From Sporomusa termitida (GTDB taxonomy: Bacteria > Bacillota > Negativicutes > Sporomusales > Sporomusaceae): DNA of 64,000 bases. Location: positions 4,280,501-4,344,500 of the forward strand of contig NZ_CP036259.1 in NCBI RefSeq assembly GCF_007641255.1, read 5' to 3'. Of the stretch, positions 7,120 through 15,264 are shown one piece after another. The number at the start of each line of letters is the position of its first letter. The first letter of the stretch is position 1. A model generated the notes under the pieces. The model had not been told where the DNA came from and did not search any database. It was given only the letters and a program-made list of their open reading frames with translations. Made by a program: the position numbers and the translations under genes.

Positions 7120-8559
7120 TTATTTTGTGCCCAGCAGTATTTCCACAACTTCTTTGAGTGTATTCTCCTGGCCGACATTGCCCGGAAAAACAACGTAGGG
7201 TATCTGGGGGAATTTACTGTCCTCGCCTGTTTGCCATACCGGGATTCCCGGCCTTATCTGTCCCAGCACGCCGGCGCGTTTTATCTGTAACGCTTTCGTG
7301 GCGACGTCGCTGGAAGTAATGCCGCCTTTGGCAACAACAAAGGCCGGTGTTACCCGCAGATTGCCGACCAGTGCCTGGACGGCAGCCGAGATTTTGACCG
7401 CCCGGGCCAGTGCCGCTTCCTTCGTATCGTTGTCCAGGGTCAATAGTTTTCTCTTTGTGTAAACAACGACGGTAATGCCCTGGGCCAGCAGGTCTTCTTC
7501 CCGCTTCACCACCGCCGCAATTTCAGCCTGAAAGCGCTCCTCCTCCAGGACCAGATCAGAATTAAACTCCAGGCACTGGATGCCGGCAAGGGATTGTAAT
7601 GCTGCCACCTGGCTGGTCGTTTTCCGGGTGTGCGAGCCAACCACAACAATGCCGCCGTTACCGTTGCTGCCGACAATCATATCCTGTCTGGTCAGCAGCG
7701 GTTTGTCCGCAATAGCGCCCAATTCCTTGACAAAACCGGCTGCCGTGCGAAACAGGAATTTTTTACCCTGGGCAATCGCCCGGTAGAGCGCCAGGCAAAA
7801 TACTTTAATATCGCAGGCATCAACAGCATTAACGACTACTTTCCCAAAATCAGTTATACCGGTCAGTTTGTCAGTAATCGCATTAATTCTGAGGGCCCGC
7901 AAATCTTGCAGGGAGACCGTTACCACGGTTTCCCGCTTATAAGCGCCTTGTGATTTTTCTTCAATGTATGCGGCCAGATCGGAGGACTGATAGCCAAACG
8001 TTTTATCACTGGCGAACTCCGTTGCCCCTGCCGGCACAAGCACTTCACCATACTGAACATAGTGAATATTGTCGATCGTAAAGCGCCCGCCCTCCTTAAA
8101 GTAGGGACAAATAATCTCACCGTCAACCTTTTGACCGGAATGGCGTTCCCATTGCTCCTGCAGCATCATCGTTTCCAGGGGATAATGACCTCTGAGCGTC
8201 GAGTCGCTCCGGCTGACAATTAAATACCGCCGCCGCTGTTCCCGGGCAACCTGCGCCGCCATCGCCCCGATTTCCCGGTGCGCTTTCCTGGTCTGCTCTT
8301 CAGTAAAGCCGCGTGAATTTGTCAAAATGTAAAACAGCTTGTTCTTTTCCCGGAAGCCGCGGCTAATACTTTCATGAGACCAGTCAGTATATACGGAAAC
8401 GTCATGCACAGTCTGTGTACCGGTCGGATCATCATCCAGCACAATGATTTTATGCGGGTCGTTAGCGACAGCCTGCTCTAACAGGGTCTGTACATATTGT
8501 TCATCCACCGCCGGATAAGACTGTAATATATCAGCACTGCGATTCGGCAATTGCTTCAT
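7120..8559 (-). CDS. Four-carbon acid-sugar kinase (DUF1537, DtnK/OtnK type)
   Basis: 479 residues. The N-terminal sugar-binding domain carries the DDDPTGTQTVHD motif (about residues 41-52) and SRSDSTLRGHYPLE (about 116-129). The C-terminal nucleotide-binding domain has GSHTRKTTSQ and VAKGGITSSDVA. DUF1537 enzymes phosphorylate four-carbon acid sugars such as D-threonate, D-erythronate or 3-oxo-tetronates with ATP. It is the last gene of a seven-gene minus-strand operon, 16 bases after the BKACE gene. No PdxA2- or OtnC-type partner that normally accompanies these kinases is present, so the substrate may be unusual. A dead C-terminal copy lies at 5677-5809. Confidence 0.9.
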   Translation of the reverse strand: MKQLPNRSADILQSYPAVDEQYVQTLLEQAVANDPHKIIVLDDDPTGTQTVHDVSVYTDWSHESISRGFREKNKLFYILTNSRGFTEEQTRKAHREIGAMAAQVAREQRRRYLIVSRSDSTLRGHYPLETMMLQEQWERHSGQKVDGEIICPYFKEGGRFTIDNIHYVQYGEVLVPAGATEFASDKTFGYQSSDLAAYIEEKSQGAYKRETVVTVSLQDLRALRINAITDKLTGITDFGKVVVNAVDACDIKVFCLALYRAIAQGKKFLFRTAAGFVKELGAIADKPLLTRQDMIVGSNGNGGIVVVGSHTRKTTSQVAALQSLAGIQCLEFNSDLVLEEERFQAEIAAVVKREEDLLAQGITVVVYTKRKLLTLDNDTKEAALARAVKISAAVQALVGNLRVTPAFVVAKGGITSSDVATKALQIKRAGVLGQIRPGIPVWQTGEDSKFPQIPYVVFPGNVGQENTLKEVVEILLGTK

Positions 8560-8575
8560 AGTTAACCCACCTGTC

Positions 8576-9379
8576 TCATCTGCTGAATATATTAAAATGT
8601 TTTCTGGCTTCAGCCGGACTCATCGGCTCTTTATCCATAGCCTGCAGCAGCCGTACCGTCTTTGCCACTAAAGGAACATTGCTGTCGGCTATCGTATTGG
8701 CGTCCAGGTAATTGCTGTCTTCAAAACCAATCCTGACCGTACTGGCCCCCAGGCCCAGAGCGGCGGCGATAATGGAAAAATCGCGGCGGTTGGCATGGGT
8801 GATGCCCCAGAGAGTTCCCGCTGGAATCATCTGAATCATCGCGGCCAGGGCTTGCGGTGTGGCGGGAGCTTCGCCTTTGTGCCCCAGGACAATACTGAAC
8901 AGCACCGGCTCACAAAAATTATATTGCTCCATAAACTCTTTCATCGCGAAAATATGGCCAATTTCAAAAACTTCCACTTCCGGTGTCTTATTCATTTTTA
9001 GCAATTCACGGATGCAATACTCCACATCATCAAGGGGATTGCAATATACAGCCTTCCCCAGGTTGGTGGAGCCAACATTCAGCGAACAGGCCTCGACAAG
9101 CTCCGAATATAAGGGAACACAACGTTCCTGTATCGTAAGACCGGACACGCCGCCTGTCGACACTTCAATGATGATGTCCGACTCTTTGCGAATCAGCCGC
9201 AGGGTTTCTGCCAGCAGACTCATATCGGCAGTCAGATTCCCCCCGGCGTCGCGCACGTGCAAATGCACCATCGCGGCACCGGCCTGCCAGCAACTGACAA
9301 CCTCGGCGGCAATGTCGGCAGGAACTATATTTTTATCTGTACTCGCTACGGGAGCAACAGAAATCAGTACTTTGTTCAT
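8576..9379 (-). CDS. BKACE (DUF849) beta-keto acid cleavage enzyme
   Basis: 267 residues, slightly short for the family (about 270-310). The TIM-barrel motif MVHLHVRD (about residues 38-45) supplies two zinc histidines; IEVSTGG, EVEVFEIGH and LGHKGEAPATP follow as in 3-keto-5-aminohexanoate cleavage enzyme (Kce). BKACE enzymes combine a beta-keto acid with acetyl-CoA to give acetoacetate and a new acyl-CoA. GGAGGGG lies just before the ATG. It sits between the aldolase and the kinase, so the pathway is expected to pass through a beta-keto acid. The exact substrate is not deducible. Confidence 0.88.
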   Translation of the reverse strand: MNKVLISVAPVASTDKNIVPADIAAEVVSCWQAGAAMVHLHVRDAGGNLTADMSLLAETLRLIRKESDIIIEVSTGGVSGLTIQERCVPLYSELVEACSLNVGSTNLGKAVYCNPLDDVEYCIRELLKMNKTPEVEVFEIGHIFAMKEFMEQYNFCEPVLFSIVLGHKGEAPATPQALAAMIQMIPAGTLWGITHANRRDFSIIAAALGLGASTVRIGFEDSNYLDANTIADSNVPLVAKTVRLLQAMDKEPMSPAEARKHFNIFSR

Positions 9380-9412
9380 TTTCCCCTCCTATGTCCAAGG
9401 CCGGCTGGCTGC

Positions 9413-10252
9413 TCACCGCCGGCGAAAAATAGCTATGTACTTTTTCACAACATCTTTTACATAATCTGCCTGGCTTAAAGACAACTCGGAAAAATGCGGC
9501 TGCTTAGCCGCCAGCAGTTCCCTTGTCTTTGCAACCGCATACACAGATATTTCAGTGTTTACATTGATTTTGGCAATCCCCTGGTCGATACAGCCTAAAA
9601 TATCCTTGGCCGCCAGCCCTGAACCGCCATGCAACACCAGCGGCACCGGCACCAGCTTATGAATGCCGGCCAGGATATCAAGCCGCAGATTAGGTTCCGC
9701 TTTGTACAGCCCGTGTACAGTGCCAATAGAGACAGCCAAAGCATCAACCTGGGTGGCGGCCGCAAACTGCGCTGCCTGCGTTGGTTCCGTATAAGCCGCC
9801 ACATCAGCTGCCGACCCTTCATGGGAATGCTCGCCGGCAGCCAGGCAGCCCAGCTCGGCTTCCACTGACACACCACAGGCACGGGCGGTCCGGCAAACCA
9901 ACCTGGTATTTTTCACGTTCTCCGCCAACGGCAACGCTGATCCATCATACATAACCGAGCCAAAGCCGGCCCGAATAGCCCGAAACACCGTATCCAGGTC
10001 GCTACAGTGATCCAGGTGCAGGCAAACCGGAGTTTTACACTTCCCGCCCAGGCTTTCAGCCAGGGAAAAGGCCGTCGCCAGCGACATATTTGGCAAATAC
10101 TTGGCGCCAAAAGCCAGAATAACCGGCGTGTTTGTCTCAGTCCCCGCCTCAATGATGCCCGCAAAGGTTTCATAATTATAGCCATTAAATGCCCCGACAG
10201 CATAGTTTCCCTGAGAAGCGTCCCTGAGAATATCTGCTAAATTTACCAGCAT
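9413..10252 (-). CDS. Class II (zinc) ketose-bisphosphate aldolase family protein
   Basis: 279 residues, the length of GatY/KbaY/AgaY enzymes. Catalytic Asp and zinc His are in LHLDHCSD (about residues 79-86), a further zinc ligand in GTVHGLY, and the LHGGSGL phosphate loop and NVNTEI motif near the C-terminus. These enzymes cleave a ketose (bis)phosphate to dihydroxyacetone phosphate and an aldehyde in the cytoplasm. In this operon it would act on a product phosphorylated by the DUF1537 kinase. AAGGGG lies 8 bases before the ATG. Confidence 0.9.
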   Translation of the reverse strand: MLVNLADILRDASQGNYAVGAFNGYNYETFAGIIEAGTETNTPVILAFGAKYLPNMSLATAFSLAESLGGKCKTPVCLHLDHCSDLDTVFRAIRAGFGSVMYDGSALPLAENVKNTRLVCRTARACGVSVEAELGCLAAGEHSHEGSAADVAAYTEPTQAAQFAAATQVDALAVSIGTVHGLYKAEPNLRLDILAGIHKLVPVPLVLHGGSGLAAKDILGCIDQGIAKINVNTEISVYAVAKTRELLAAKQPHFSELSLSQADYVKDVVKKYIAIFRRR

Positions 10253-10357
10253 GACAACTGCCCCTTAGTTGTTGGTTATTTGTCCACTATCAGGTTCTGC
10301 CTGGTGGTTAGCAGCCCACCCAAGCCCAAATCTAATAGCTTTAGACTTGGCGGACTG

Positions 10358-11074
10358 CTAGCAGGTTACTTGCTCCCAATATTGATAATGCTTTTCCACC
10401 ACTTCATTGATCTTCGCCCGGTCTTTTTCTTTTACTACCCGCAGCATATCCCGGTGCATAAGCAGAAATCGTTCTGTTGCCTTATCGTTGATAAATTTTT
10501 CTATCGCTTTCAGTCTGGATTTTTTGGTAATCTGATCGACATAAGAACAAATTCCTTCTAACAGTGCATTTTGCGTAATAGCAACAAGTACCATATGAAA
10601 GGCTGTATCGGCTTCAAATATTGCATTGATGTCAACAGCCGGAGCCGCCAGCTTTTGTTCGAGTTTCTGCATGGCCTGTTCCGCTTTGTGCAAGGATTCC
10701 AGCTCCAGTTTATCGATCGCCAGCTGGAGTATGCCCACGTCAATTACTTTACGCAATTCAATAATTTGATTAGCCGAATCCTTTTGTAAAATGATCCCGT
10801 ATAAAACAGGGTATAGCATTTTGCTGTCAAAGCCCTGTTTTACAAAGGTCCCTTCGGCCCGCTTGATGGTAAGGACACCATAGGCTTCCAGTATCTTGAT
10901 TGCTTCGCGGACAGAATTCCTCCCGACGCCCATGGAGGTGCAAAGCTCGTTTTCCGTCGGGATCTTATCACCCGGCTTCAGTTCCCCATTGATAATCGCA
11001 TTGGTAACATTATCAACAATCTGCTCTACAACAGATTTACCGCCTATTTCTCTTAAAAAAGATTCTGTTGCCAT
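10358..11074 (-). CDS. FadR-subfamily GntR transcription regulator
   Basis: 238 residues from the ATG at 11074 (AGGGGG 6 bases upstream); a longer in-frame start at 11131 has no such site. An N-terminal winged helix (about residues 10-75: PTENELCTSMGVGRNSVREAIKILEAYGV) is followed by an all-helical FCD effector domain (about 95-225). It is encoded inside the catabolic operon, so it probably controls it, binding an intermediate. The likely operator is the GT-N3-AC palindrome at 13354-13370. A long imperfect inverted repeat (10311-10363) overlaps its 3' end. Confidence 0.92.
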   Translation of the reverse strand: MATESFLREIGGKSVVEQIVDNVTNAIINGELKPGDKIPTENELCTSMGVGRNSVREAIKILEAYGVLTIKRAEGTFVKQGFDSKMLYPVLYGIILQKDSANQIIELRKVIDVGILQLAIDKLELESLHKAEQAMQKLEQKLAAPAVDINAIFEADTAFHMVLVAITQNALLEGICSYVDQITKKSRLKAIEKFINDKATERFLLMHRDMLRVVKEKDRAKINEVVEKHYQYWEQVTC

Positions 11075-11166
11075 TTTGGACCCCCTGATGATATTTGTTA
11101 CCAGTATAACATCATACGTCGGTCCAAACAATCATGCTGGCGTCTATAATAAATTGCGGTCTTAAC

Positions 11167-11574
11167 TTATAAATGAACCACAGCCGCAGCAACTTTGGCG
11201 GCAACTTCACCGTCTTCTTTCAGGCCGCCAATCCCGACTGCGCCAATAACCTGCTGTTTGTCATTATAGACCGGCACGCCGCCTGGCATCGCCACAAATT
11301 TGTCATCGGCAAAGTAGGCAATATTGAGGTTTTCCTGCTGCAGCCGCCGTAAAAAATCAGCCGTACTTACCCCCATCCGGGCCGCGGTATACGCTTTATT
11401 GGGTGTCAGGCTGATCGTCAGTAATTTGGCGCCGTCCAGCTTATGGAATAAAACTAAAAATCCATCCTTATCACAAACGGCCACACTGAACGGTTTCCTG
11501 CCATATTCGCCGGCAACGGTCGCTTCCGCATAGTCCGCTATTTTCTTCGCCAGCGCCAGTGTAATATTGTCCAC
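11167..11574 (-). CDS. GlcG/HbpS-family (DUF336) protein
   Basis: About 135 residues. Start taken as the GTG at 11574 because AAGGAG lies 8 bases upstream; ATGs at 11580 and a GTG at 11583 are too close to that site. The family motifs are present: SVAVCDKDGFLVLFHKLDGA, KAYTAARMG, and AMPGGVPV near IGAVGIGG. GlcG-like proteins occur in glycolate, propanediol and hydroxy-acid operons and in haem-binding HbpS; their biochemical role is poorly defined. Here it lies between the symporter and regulator genes of the catabolic operon. Confidence 0.85.
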   Translation of the reverse strand: MDNITLALAKKIADYAEATVAGEYGRKPFSVAVCDKDGFLVLFHKLDGAKLLTISLTPNKAYTAARMGVSTADFLRRLQQENLNIAYFADDKFVAMPGGVPVYNDKQQVIGAVGIGGLKEDGEVAAKVAAAVVHL

Positions 11575-11642
11575 TATCATCACTCCTTCTACTTTCAGCA
11601 GCTATATGGTGCCACCAAGGCAACATTTACTTTGAGCCGTCT

Positions 11643-12620
11643 TTACAACTGTATAGAGTTTTTCCCATTGGCTGCTGCCGCCAGCTCCTTCTTTTCTTCC
11701 TGTTCGCGCCAGTAGCTGGCCAGTATCGGGCCGGTAAGATTATGCACCAGATTAAATATGGCCGCCGGTATGAAGGCTAGCGGCGCCAGATGAGCCAACG
11801 CCAGAGCCATTGCCAGCCCGCCGTTTTCCATGCCGATTTCAAAACTAAGCGCTTTGGCTTTGAAGTGATTCATGCCAACACCACGGGCCGCCCAATATCC
11901 GGTTGTAAGACCGAGTACATTATGCAAAACTACGGCCACAACCGCAATCCAGGCAACATTGGCCAGTGAGCCGGCGCTGAGAGCAAACCCCGAACTGGTA
12001 GTAATAAAAATGGCAATGACCGATACGATGGGGATAATTGGCATGATCCTGTCCACAAAGTCTGATGCCATACCGCGAATAACAGCGCCTAAGAATACCG
12101 GCACCAGAACAATCTTCAATATATCAAACAGAATAGCCCCGGCATCAACCGGAACGATGGAACCAACCAGGAAAGCAAACATAAAAGGGGTAATAAAAGG
12201 CGCAATAACCGTATTGAGGGAAGAAACCGTGATGGAAAGGGCCGTATCCCCTTTAGCCAGAAAAGTCATGACATTACTGGCCACGCCGCTGGGGCAGCAG
12301 CCTACAAGGATAAGGCCCGCTGCCAGAACCGGCGGCAAATTCAGGAGCTTGGTCAACAGAAAAGCAATCACCGGCATAATCATATAGCGCAGGACAATAC
12401 CCCAGAATACATCTTTAGGACGGGAGAGAACGAGTTTAAAGTCCCCGATGGATACCGTAAGGCCCATGCTCAGCATAACGGCCATAATGCAATAGGGGAC
12501 GTATTTCGCTAACGGTTTAAACGGTTCAGGATTATAATAGGCGGCAATAACCCCCAGGATGATCCAGACAGAAAAATATTTTGTAATAAACTTTACTATA
12601 CTTCCCAATTTTTCCAGCAT
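11643..12620 (-). CDS. Bile acid:sodium symporter (BASS) family transporter
   Basis: 325 residues with about ten hydrophobic helices. The core contains the family motifs GLILVGCCPSGVASNVMTFLAKGD (cited here by position, about residues 102-125, key residues CCPSG-SN) and FEIGMENGGLAMALA (about 271-285), both forming the sodium and substrate sites. BASS proteins import organic acids such as bile acids, pyruvate, 2-keto acids or pantoate with sodium. As second gene of the operon it is the probable uptake system for the hydroxy or keto acid that the operon degrades. AAAGGAG precedes the ATG. Confidence 0.9.
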   Translation of the reverse strand: MLEKLGSIVKFITKYFSVWIILGVIAAYYNPEPFKPLAKYVPYCIMAVMLSMGLTVSIGDFKLVLSRPKDVFWGIVLRYMIMPVIAFLLTKLLNLPPVLAAGLILVGCCPSGVASNVMTFLAKGDTALSITVSSLNTVIAPFITPFMFAFLVGSIVPVDAGAILFDILKIVLVPVFLGAVIRGMASDFVDRIMPIIPIVSVIAIFITTSSGFALSAGSLANVAWIAVVAVVLHNVLGLTTGYWAARGVGMNHFKAKALSFEIGMENGGLAMALALAHLAPLAFIPAAIFNLVHNLTGPILASYWREQEEKKELAAAANGKNSIQL

Positions 12621-12660
12621 TTCCGTCGCTCCTTTGGATTAATGTAAAATCTGACCGGAG

Positions 12661-13335
12661 TTATTTCAGCAGACCTTTTTTGATCAGCGCCTCTTTCAGC
12701 GCCACGGCGCCGAACCGGGGACTGGACAACACCGGTTTTCCGCACTGCTGCTGGATATACTGCTCACAATAAGCCATCGACCCCTGGGCGAATAGGATCA
12801 CGTCCACCTGATCACAAATTTCCTGCGCATACTTTGTCATTAGCTCTTTGAACTGCTCTTGATCAAGGCCAAAGGCACCGTCAACCAGGACATCAACTAA
12901 TTCCACAGGCCTGTTCATTTCCCTTGCTACCCGGTAGATCGTGTTTTTGGTTGGCGCCAGAGTTGTCGGCAATGTAGCCATTACCCCGATACGCACCCCT
13001 TGCCGTACTGCTTCCCGGCACATATCCTCATCGACCCGTACAATCGGAATGCCGGTATATTTGCCAATATCCTGAGCGGCATCGGCAACTTCCCCTACCG
13101 AAGAACAAACATTGAGAATTGCATCAGCCCCATCCCCCACTGCTTTCATATACATGCCGACAAGTCTGGCCGCCGGCGGCGCCGTAACATACCCGGCCTC
13201 CCGCACTTCGGCCAGAATCGAGGGGTCCTGATTACTGATGACCTCAGTAGCCGCCGGCAGTAATTGCCGCACCTCTTTCTCCACCAATTCAATCAATTCC
13301 GGGGTAGTACTCGTATACACCAAAGCTATTCTCAT
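12661..13335 (-). CDS. Asp/Glu/hydantoin racemase-superfamily protein
   Basis: 224 residues from the ATG at 13335 (GGAGG with good spacing). Two half-domains, each with a catalytic cysteine: NVCSSVGEVAD (about residues 75-85), and MAYCEQYI (about 190-197) in place of the second Cys loop. The superfamily includes amino-acid racemases, hydantoin racemases, arylmalonate decarboxylase and maleate isomerase, so the reaction may be racemisation, isomerisation or decarboxylation. It is the first gene of the catabolic operon, directly after the promoter and operator. Confidence 0.8.
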   Translation of the reverse strand: MRIALVYTSTTPELIELVEKEVRQLLPAATEVISNQDPSILAEVREAGYVTAPPAARLVGMYMKAVGDGADAILNVCSSVGEVADAAQDIGKYTGIPIVRVDEDMCREAVRQGVRIGVMATLPTTLAPTKNTIYRVAREMNRPVELVDVLVDGAFGLDQEQFKELMTKYAQEICDQVDVILFAQGSMAYCEQYIQQQCGKPVLSSPRFGAVALKEALIKKGLLK

Positions 13336-13353
13336 GATAAACCTCCTTATCAC

Positions 13354-13370
13354 AGTACGTAATACATACT
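13354..13370 (-). promoter_or_regulatory. Probable operator for the FadR-type regulator of the catabolic operon
   Basis: AGTATGTATTACGTACT is a 17-base palindrome with one mismatch and has the GT-N3-AC core typical of FadR-type GntR regulators. It lies between the presumed start of transcription (near 13384) and the ribosome site, where a bound repressor would block the operon. Confidence 0.5.
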
Positions 13371-13390
13371 ACATCCTATGTTATAAGAAT

Positions 13391-13419
13391 ATTATCCCAC
13401 GCCCCAATTTAAATGTAAA
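13391..13419 (-). promoter_or_regulatory. Promoter of the racemase-to-kinase operon
   Basis: On the minus strand TTTACA (13414-13419), a 17-base spacer and GATAAT (13391-13396). Transcription would start near 13384 and proceed through seven genes to the kinase at 7120. Confidence 0.6.
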
Positions 13420-13648
13420 TAGTAAATTCTTATTTTTTATATTATTCTTATTGTTTTTTCCATCGTCCTCTTCCCCTTGGCTGTCTTTAGGCCGCAGACA
13501 GCCTGCCAAGCAGGCGCTGCCTTGTTTTTTTGCCTATTTTGTTTATAACCATGGGCCGCCTATAAGATTAATAGACACAGGAATGGTAGCGAATACTATT
13601 ATTATTATTTTGCAGGGAACAGTAAAAAAACAATAAAGGTGGAAAAAT

Positions 13649-14230
13649 ATGAATGCTGCCTTGGCGAATATCTTTACCCGGAGAAGTGTCCGTGCTTTTA
13701 CAAACGAACAACTAGCCAAAGAACATCTGCATACCATTCTCATGGCCGGAAGTTATGCCCCTAACGGGATGGGACGGCAAACCTGGCGGTTTACGGCGAT
13801 ACAAAATCCGGCTGTGCTGAAAAAAGTCAATGCCACAATCGGCCAAGCGCTGTTATCCATTCCCATAGTGGCGGCAACCCATCCCTATATTGTGAGCCTA
13901 ATTGAAAAGGCTAAAACTGCTAATGCTGATTTTTTATATAAGGCCCCTACCTTTATCCTTGTTTCTAATCTAAAAGACGACGGCAACTCTATGCCCGATT
14001 CGGCGCTGGCCATTGGCAATATGATGCTGGCGGCTCATTCGCTGGGCATTGGCTCCTGTTGGTTAAACCAGCTGCCAGGTCTCACGCATATGCCGCTGAT
14101 ACGGGAATTGTTAACAGAATTAGACGTACCTGGCAATCATATTGTGTACGGCTCAGTTGTTATGGGCTATGCCGCCGCTGAGCCCCAAGCCGCCGCTCCC
14201 CGCAAAAATGTAATTAATATTATTTACTGA
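13649..14230 (+). CDS. Nitroreductase-family flavoprotein
   Basis: 193 residues. An N-terminal FMN-binding RRSVRAF motif (about residues 11-17), a central APNGMGRQTWRF segment (about 37-48) and the IGSCWLNQL loop are characteristic of the NADH oxidase/flavin reductase (nitroreductase) fold, which reduces nitro groups, quinones or enoates with NAD(P)H. AAAGGTGG lies 6 bases before the ATG. It is a single plus-strand gene between two minus-strand genes; the natural substrate is unknown. Confidence 0.88.
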   Translation: MNAALANIFTRRSVRAFTNEQLAKEHLHTILMAGSYAPNGMGRQTWRFTAIQNPAVLKKVNATIGQALLSIPIVAATHPYIVSLIEKAKTANADFLYKAPTFILVSNLKDDGNSMPDSALAIGNMMLAAHSLGIGSCWLNQLPGLTHMPLIRELLTELDVPGNHIVYGSVVMGYAAAEPQAAAPRKNVINIIY

Positions 14231-14275
14231 CAGGCCGGGGCCAGTTGCAGGGAGCTGCAGTAATGAGAATTTTTT

Positions 14276-14983
14276 CTAAAACCCCATTAGACTCAATGTC
14301 TTTTTATCCACCACCCCTGTAGCTTTAAGCCCGTTATCATACTGGAATCGTTTAACGGCTGTCTCTGTTTCCTTATTAAAAAAACCATCCGCCCGTTCTT
14401 CTAAATAGCCAAGATCTCTTAGCTTGACCTGCAGTTTTACAACATCAGGCCCCATCAAATTTACCTTTAACTGGCGCTGGATCGAAACAGCGTGACCTTC
14501 GATGCGTACTGGCGTACCAACCGGAACCCACTCATAAAGTTCCTCAACATCTTTATTCCGCATGCGAATGCACCCATGGCTGGCATAACAGCCAATGCTC
14601 CAGGGCTGATTTGTGCCGTGTATGCCATAACCTCCCCACGGGACGTTGAGGGCGAGAAAGCGGGTGCCAAAGATATCACCGGCCCTGTAGGATTTCCAAA
14701 TGACCACCCACTCCCCAACCGGCGAGGGGGTTTCACTTTTGCCCACCGCGATCCGGTACTGCTTATACACCTTATTATTCTCATATATTTCCAATGTGCG
14801 CGACGGTATCTTAATCGTGATCGAAATCTGCCCCTTCGGCGCCTCTGTCGGCTGGTTAGGGATGGCGGCTAATTCCCTCTCATCCCATTGATTAAAGGTG
14901 ATGATCCCTACCATGAGGCTTATGATCAGCACCGTTACTACAGAAAGAAGCTTGGGGGGCTTTCTGATAAAGAGGCTTTTCAT
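14276..14983 (-). CDS. L,D-transpeptidase with a peptidoglycan-binding domain
   Basis: About 235 residues. A signal anchor (about residues 10-30) is followed by a YkuD catalytic domain (about 55-165) with the conserved HGTN and SHGCIRMRN motifs, the latter holding the catalytic cysteine. A C-terminal PG_binding_1 domain (about 175-235) has VVKLQVKLRDLGY and AVKRFQ. It makes 3-3 cross-links in peptidoglycan or attaches proteins to it, outside the cytoplasmic membrane. The start may instead be the GTG at 14992; neither has a textbook ribosome site. Confidence 0.92.
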   Translation of the reverse strand: MKSLFIRKPPKLLSVVTVLIISLMVGIITFNQWDERELAAIPNQPTEAPKGQISITIKIPSRTLEIYENNKVYKQYRIAVGKSETPSPVGEWVVIWKSYRAGDIFGTRFLALNVPWGGYGIHGTNQPWSIGCYASHGCIRMRNKDVEELYEWVPVGTPVRIEGHAVSIQRQLKVNLMGPDVVKLQVKLRDLGYLEERADGFFNKETETAVKRFQYDNGLKATGVVDKKTLSLMGF

Positions 14984-15132
14984 GCAATTCACATCCCAGT
15001 AAAGTAGTTTATTTAAAAAAACATATGCTGTAGGGAAGCAAATTACGCAAGAAAAAATCTAAATTCGCGATACTTTATAAGCAGGGCTATGAATCTATCC
15101 AACTCTGCTAAACGAAAGCTTAACCGGGAATA

Positions 15133-15168
15133 GAGCCGTATGCATCGAAAGATGCGCCCGTGCGGCTC
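15133..15168 (+). other. Group II intron domain V-like relic
   Basis: GAGCCGTA (15133-15140) pairs with TGCGGCTC (15161-15168), and an upper GCATC-GAAA-GATGC hairpin is separated by a bulge. This is the shape of group II intron domain V, including the AGC triad at the base and the GAAA tetraloop, but the bulge is larger (GCCCG) than the usual two bases. No intron-encoded reverse transcriptase is near, so this would be a 3' fragment. The stretch 14993-15132 holds no gene. Confidence 0.4.
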
Positions 15169-15196
15169 GGGCAGGCCCATGCTGGGCGCACCAGCC

Positions 15197-15234
15197 AAAA
15201 GCTCCAGCCAAAATTAATTTGGCTGGAGCTTTTT
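15197..15234 (-). terminator. Terminator of the D-2-hydroxyacid dehydrogenase gene
   Basis: AAAAGCTCCAGCCAAA pairs perfectly with TTTGGCTGGAGCTTTT around a short AT-rich loop; both strands have a T-run, so it can work in either direction. It lies 31 bases after the stop at 15265. Confidence 0.8.
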
Positions 15235-15264
15235 CGGGTCAAACATGGTTCTAAAATTTGCAGG

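Noticed and set aside
11075-11129. TTGGACC...GGTCCAA inverted repeat before the FadR-type gene
   Set aside because: The arms are over 40 bases apart and the spacing does not fit a FadR-type operator.
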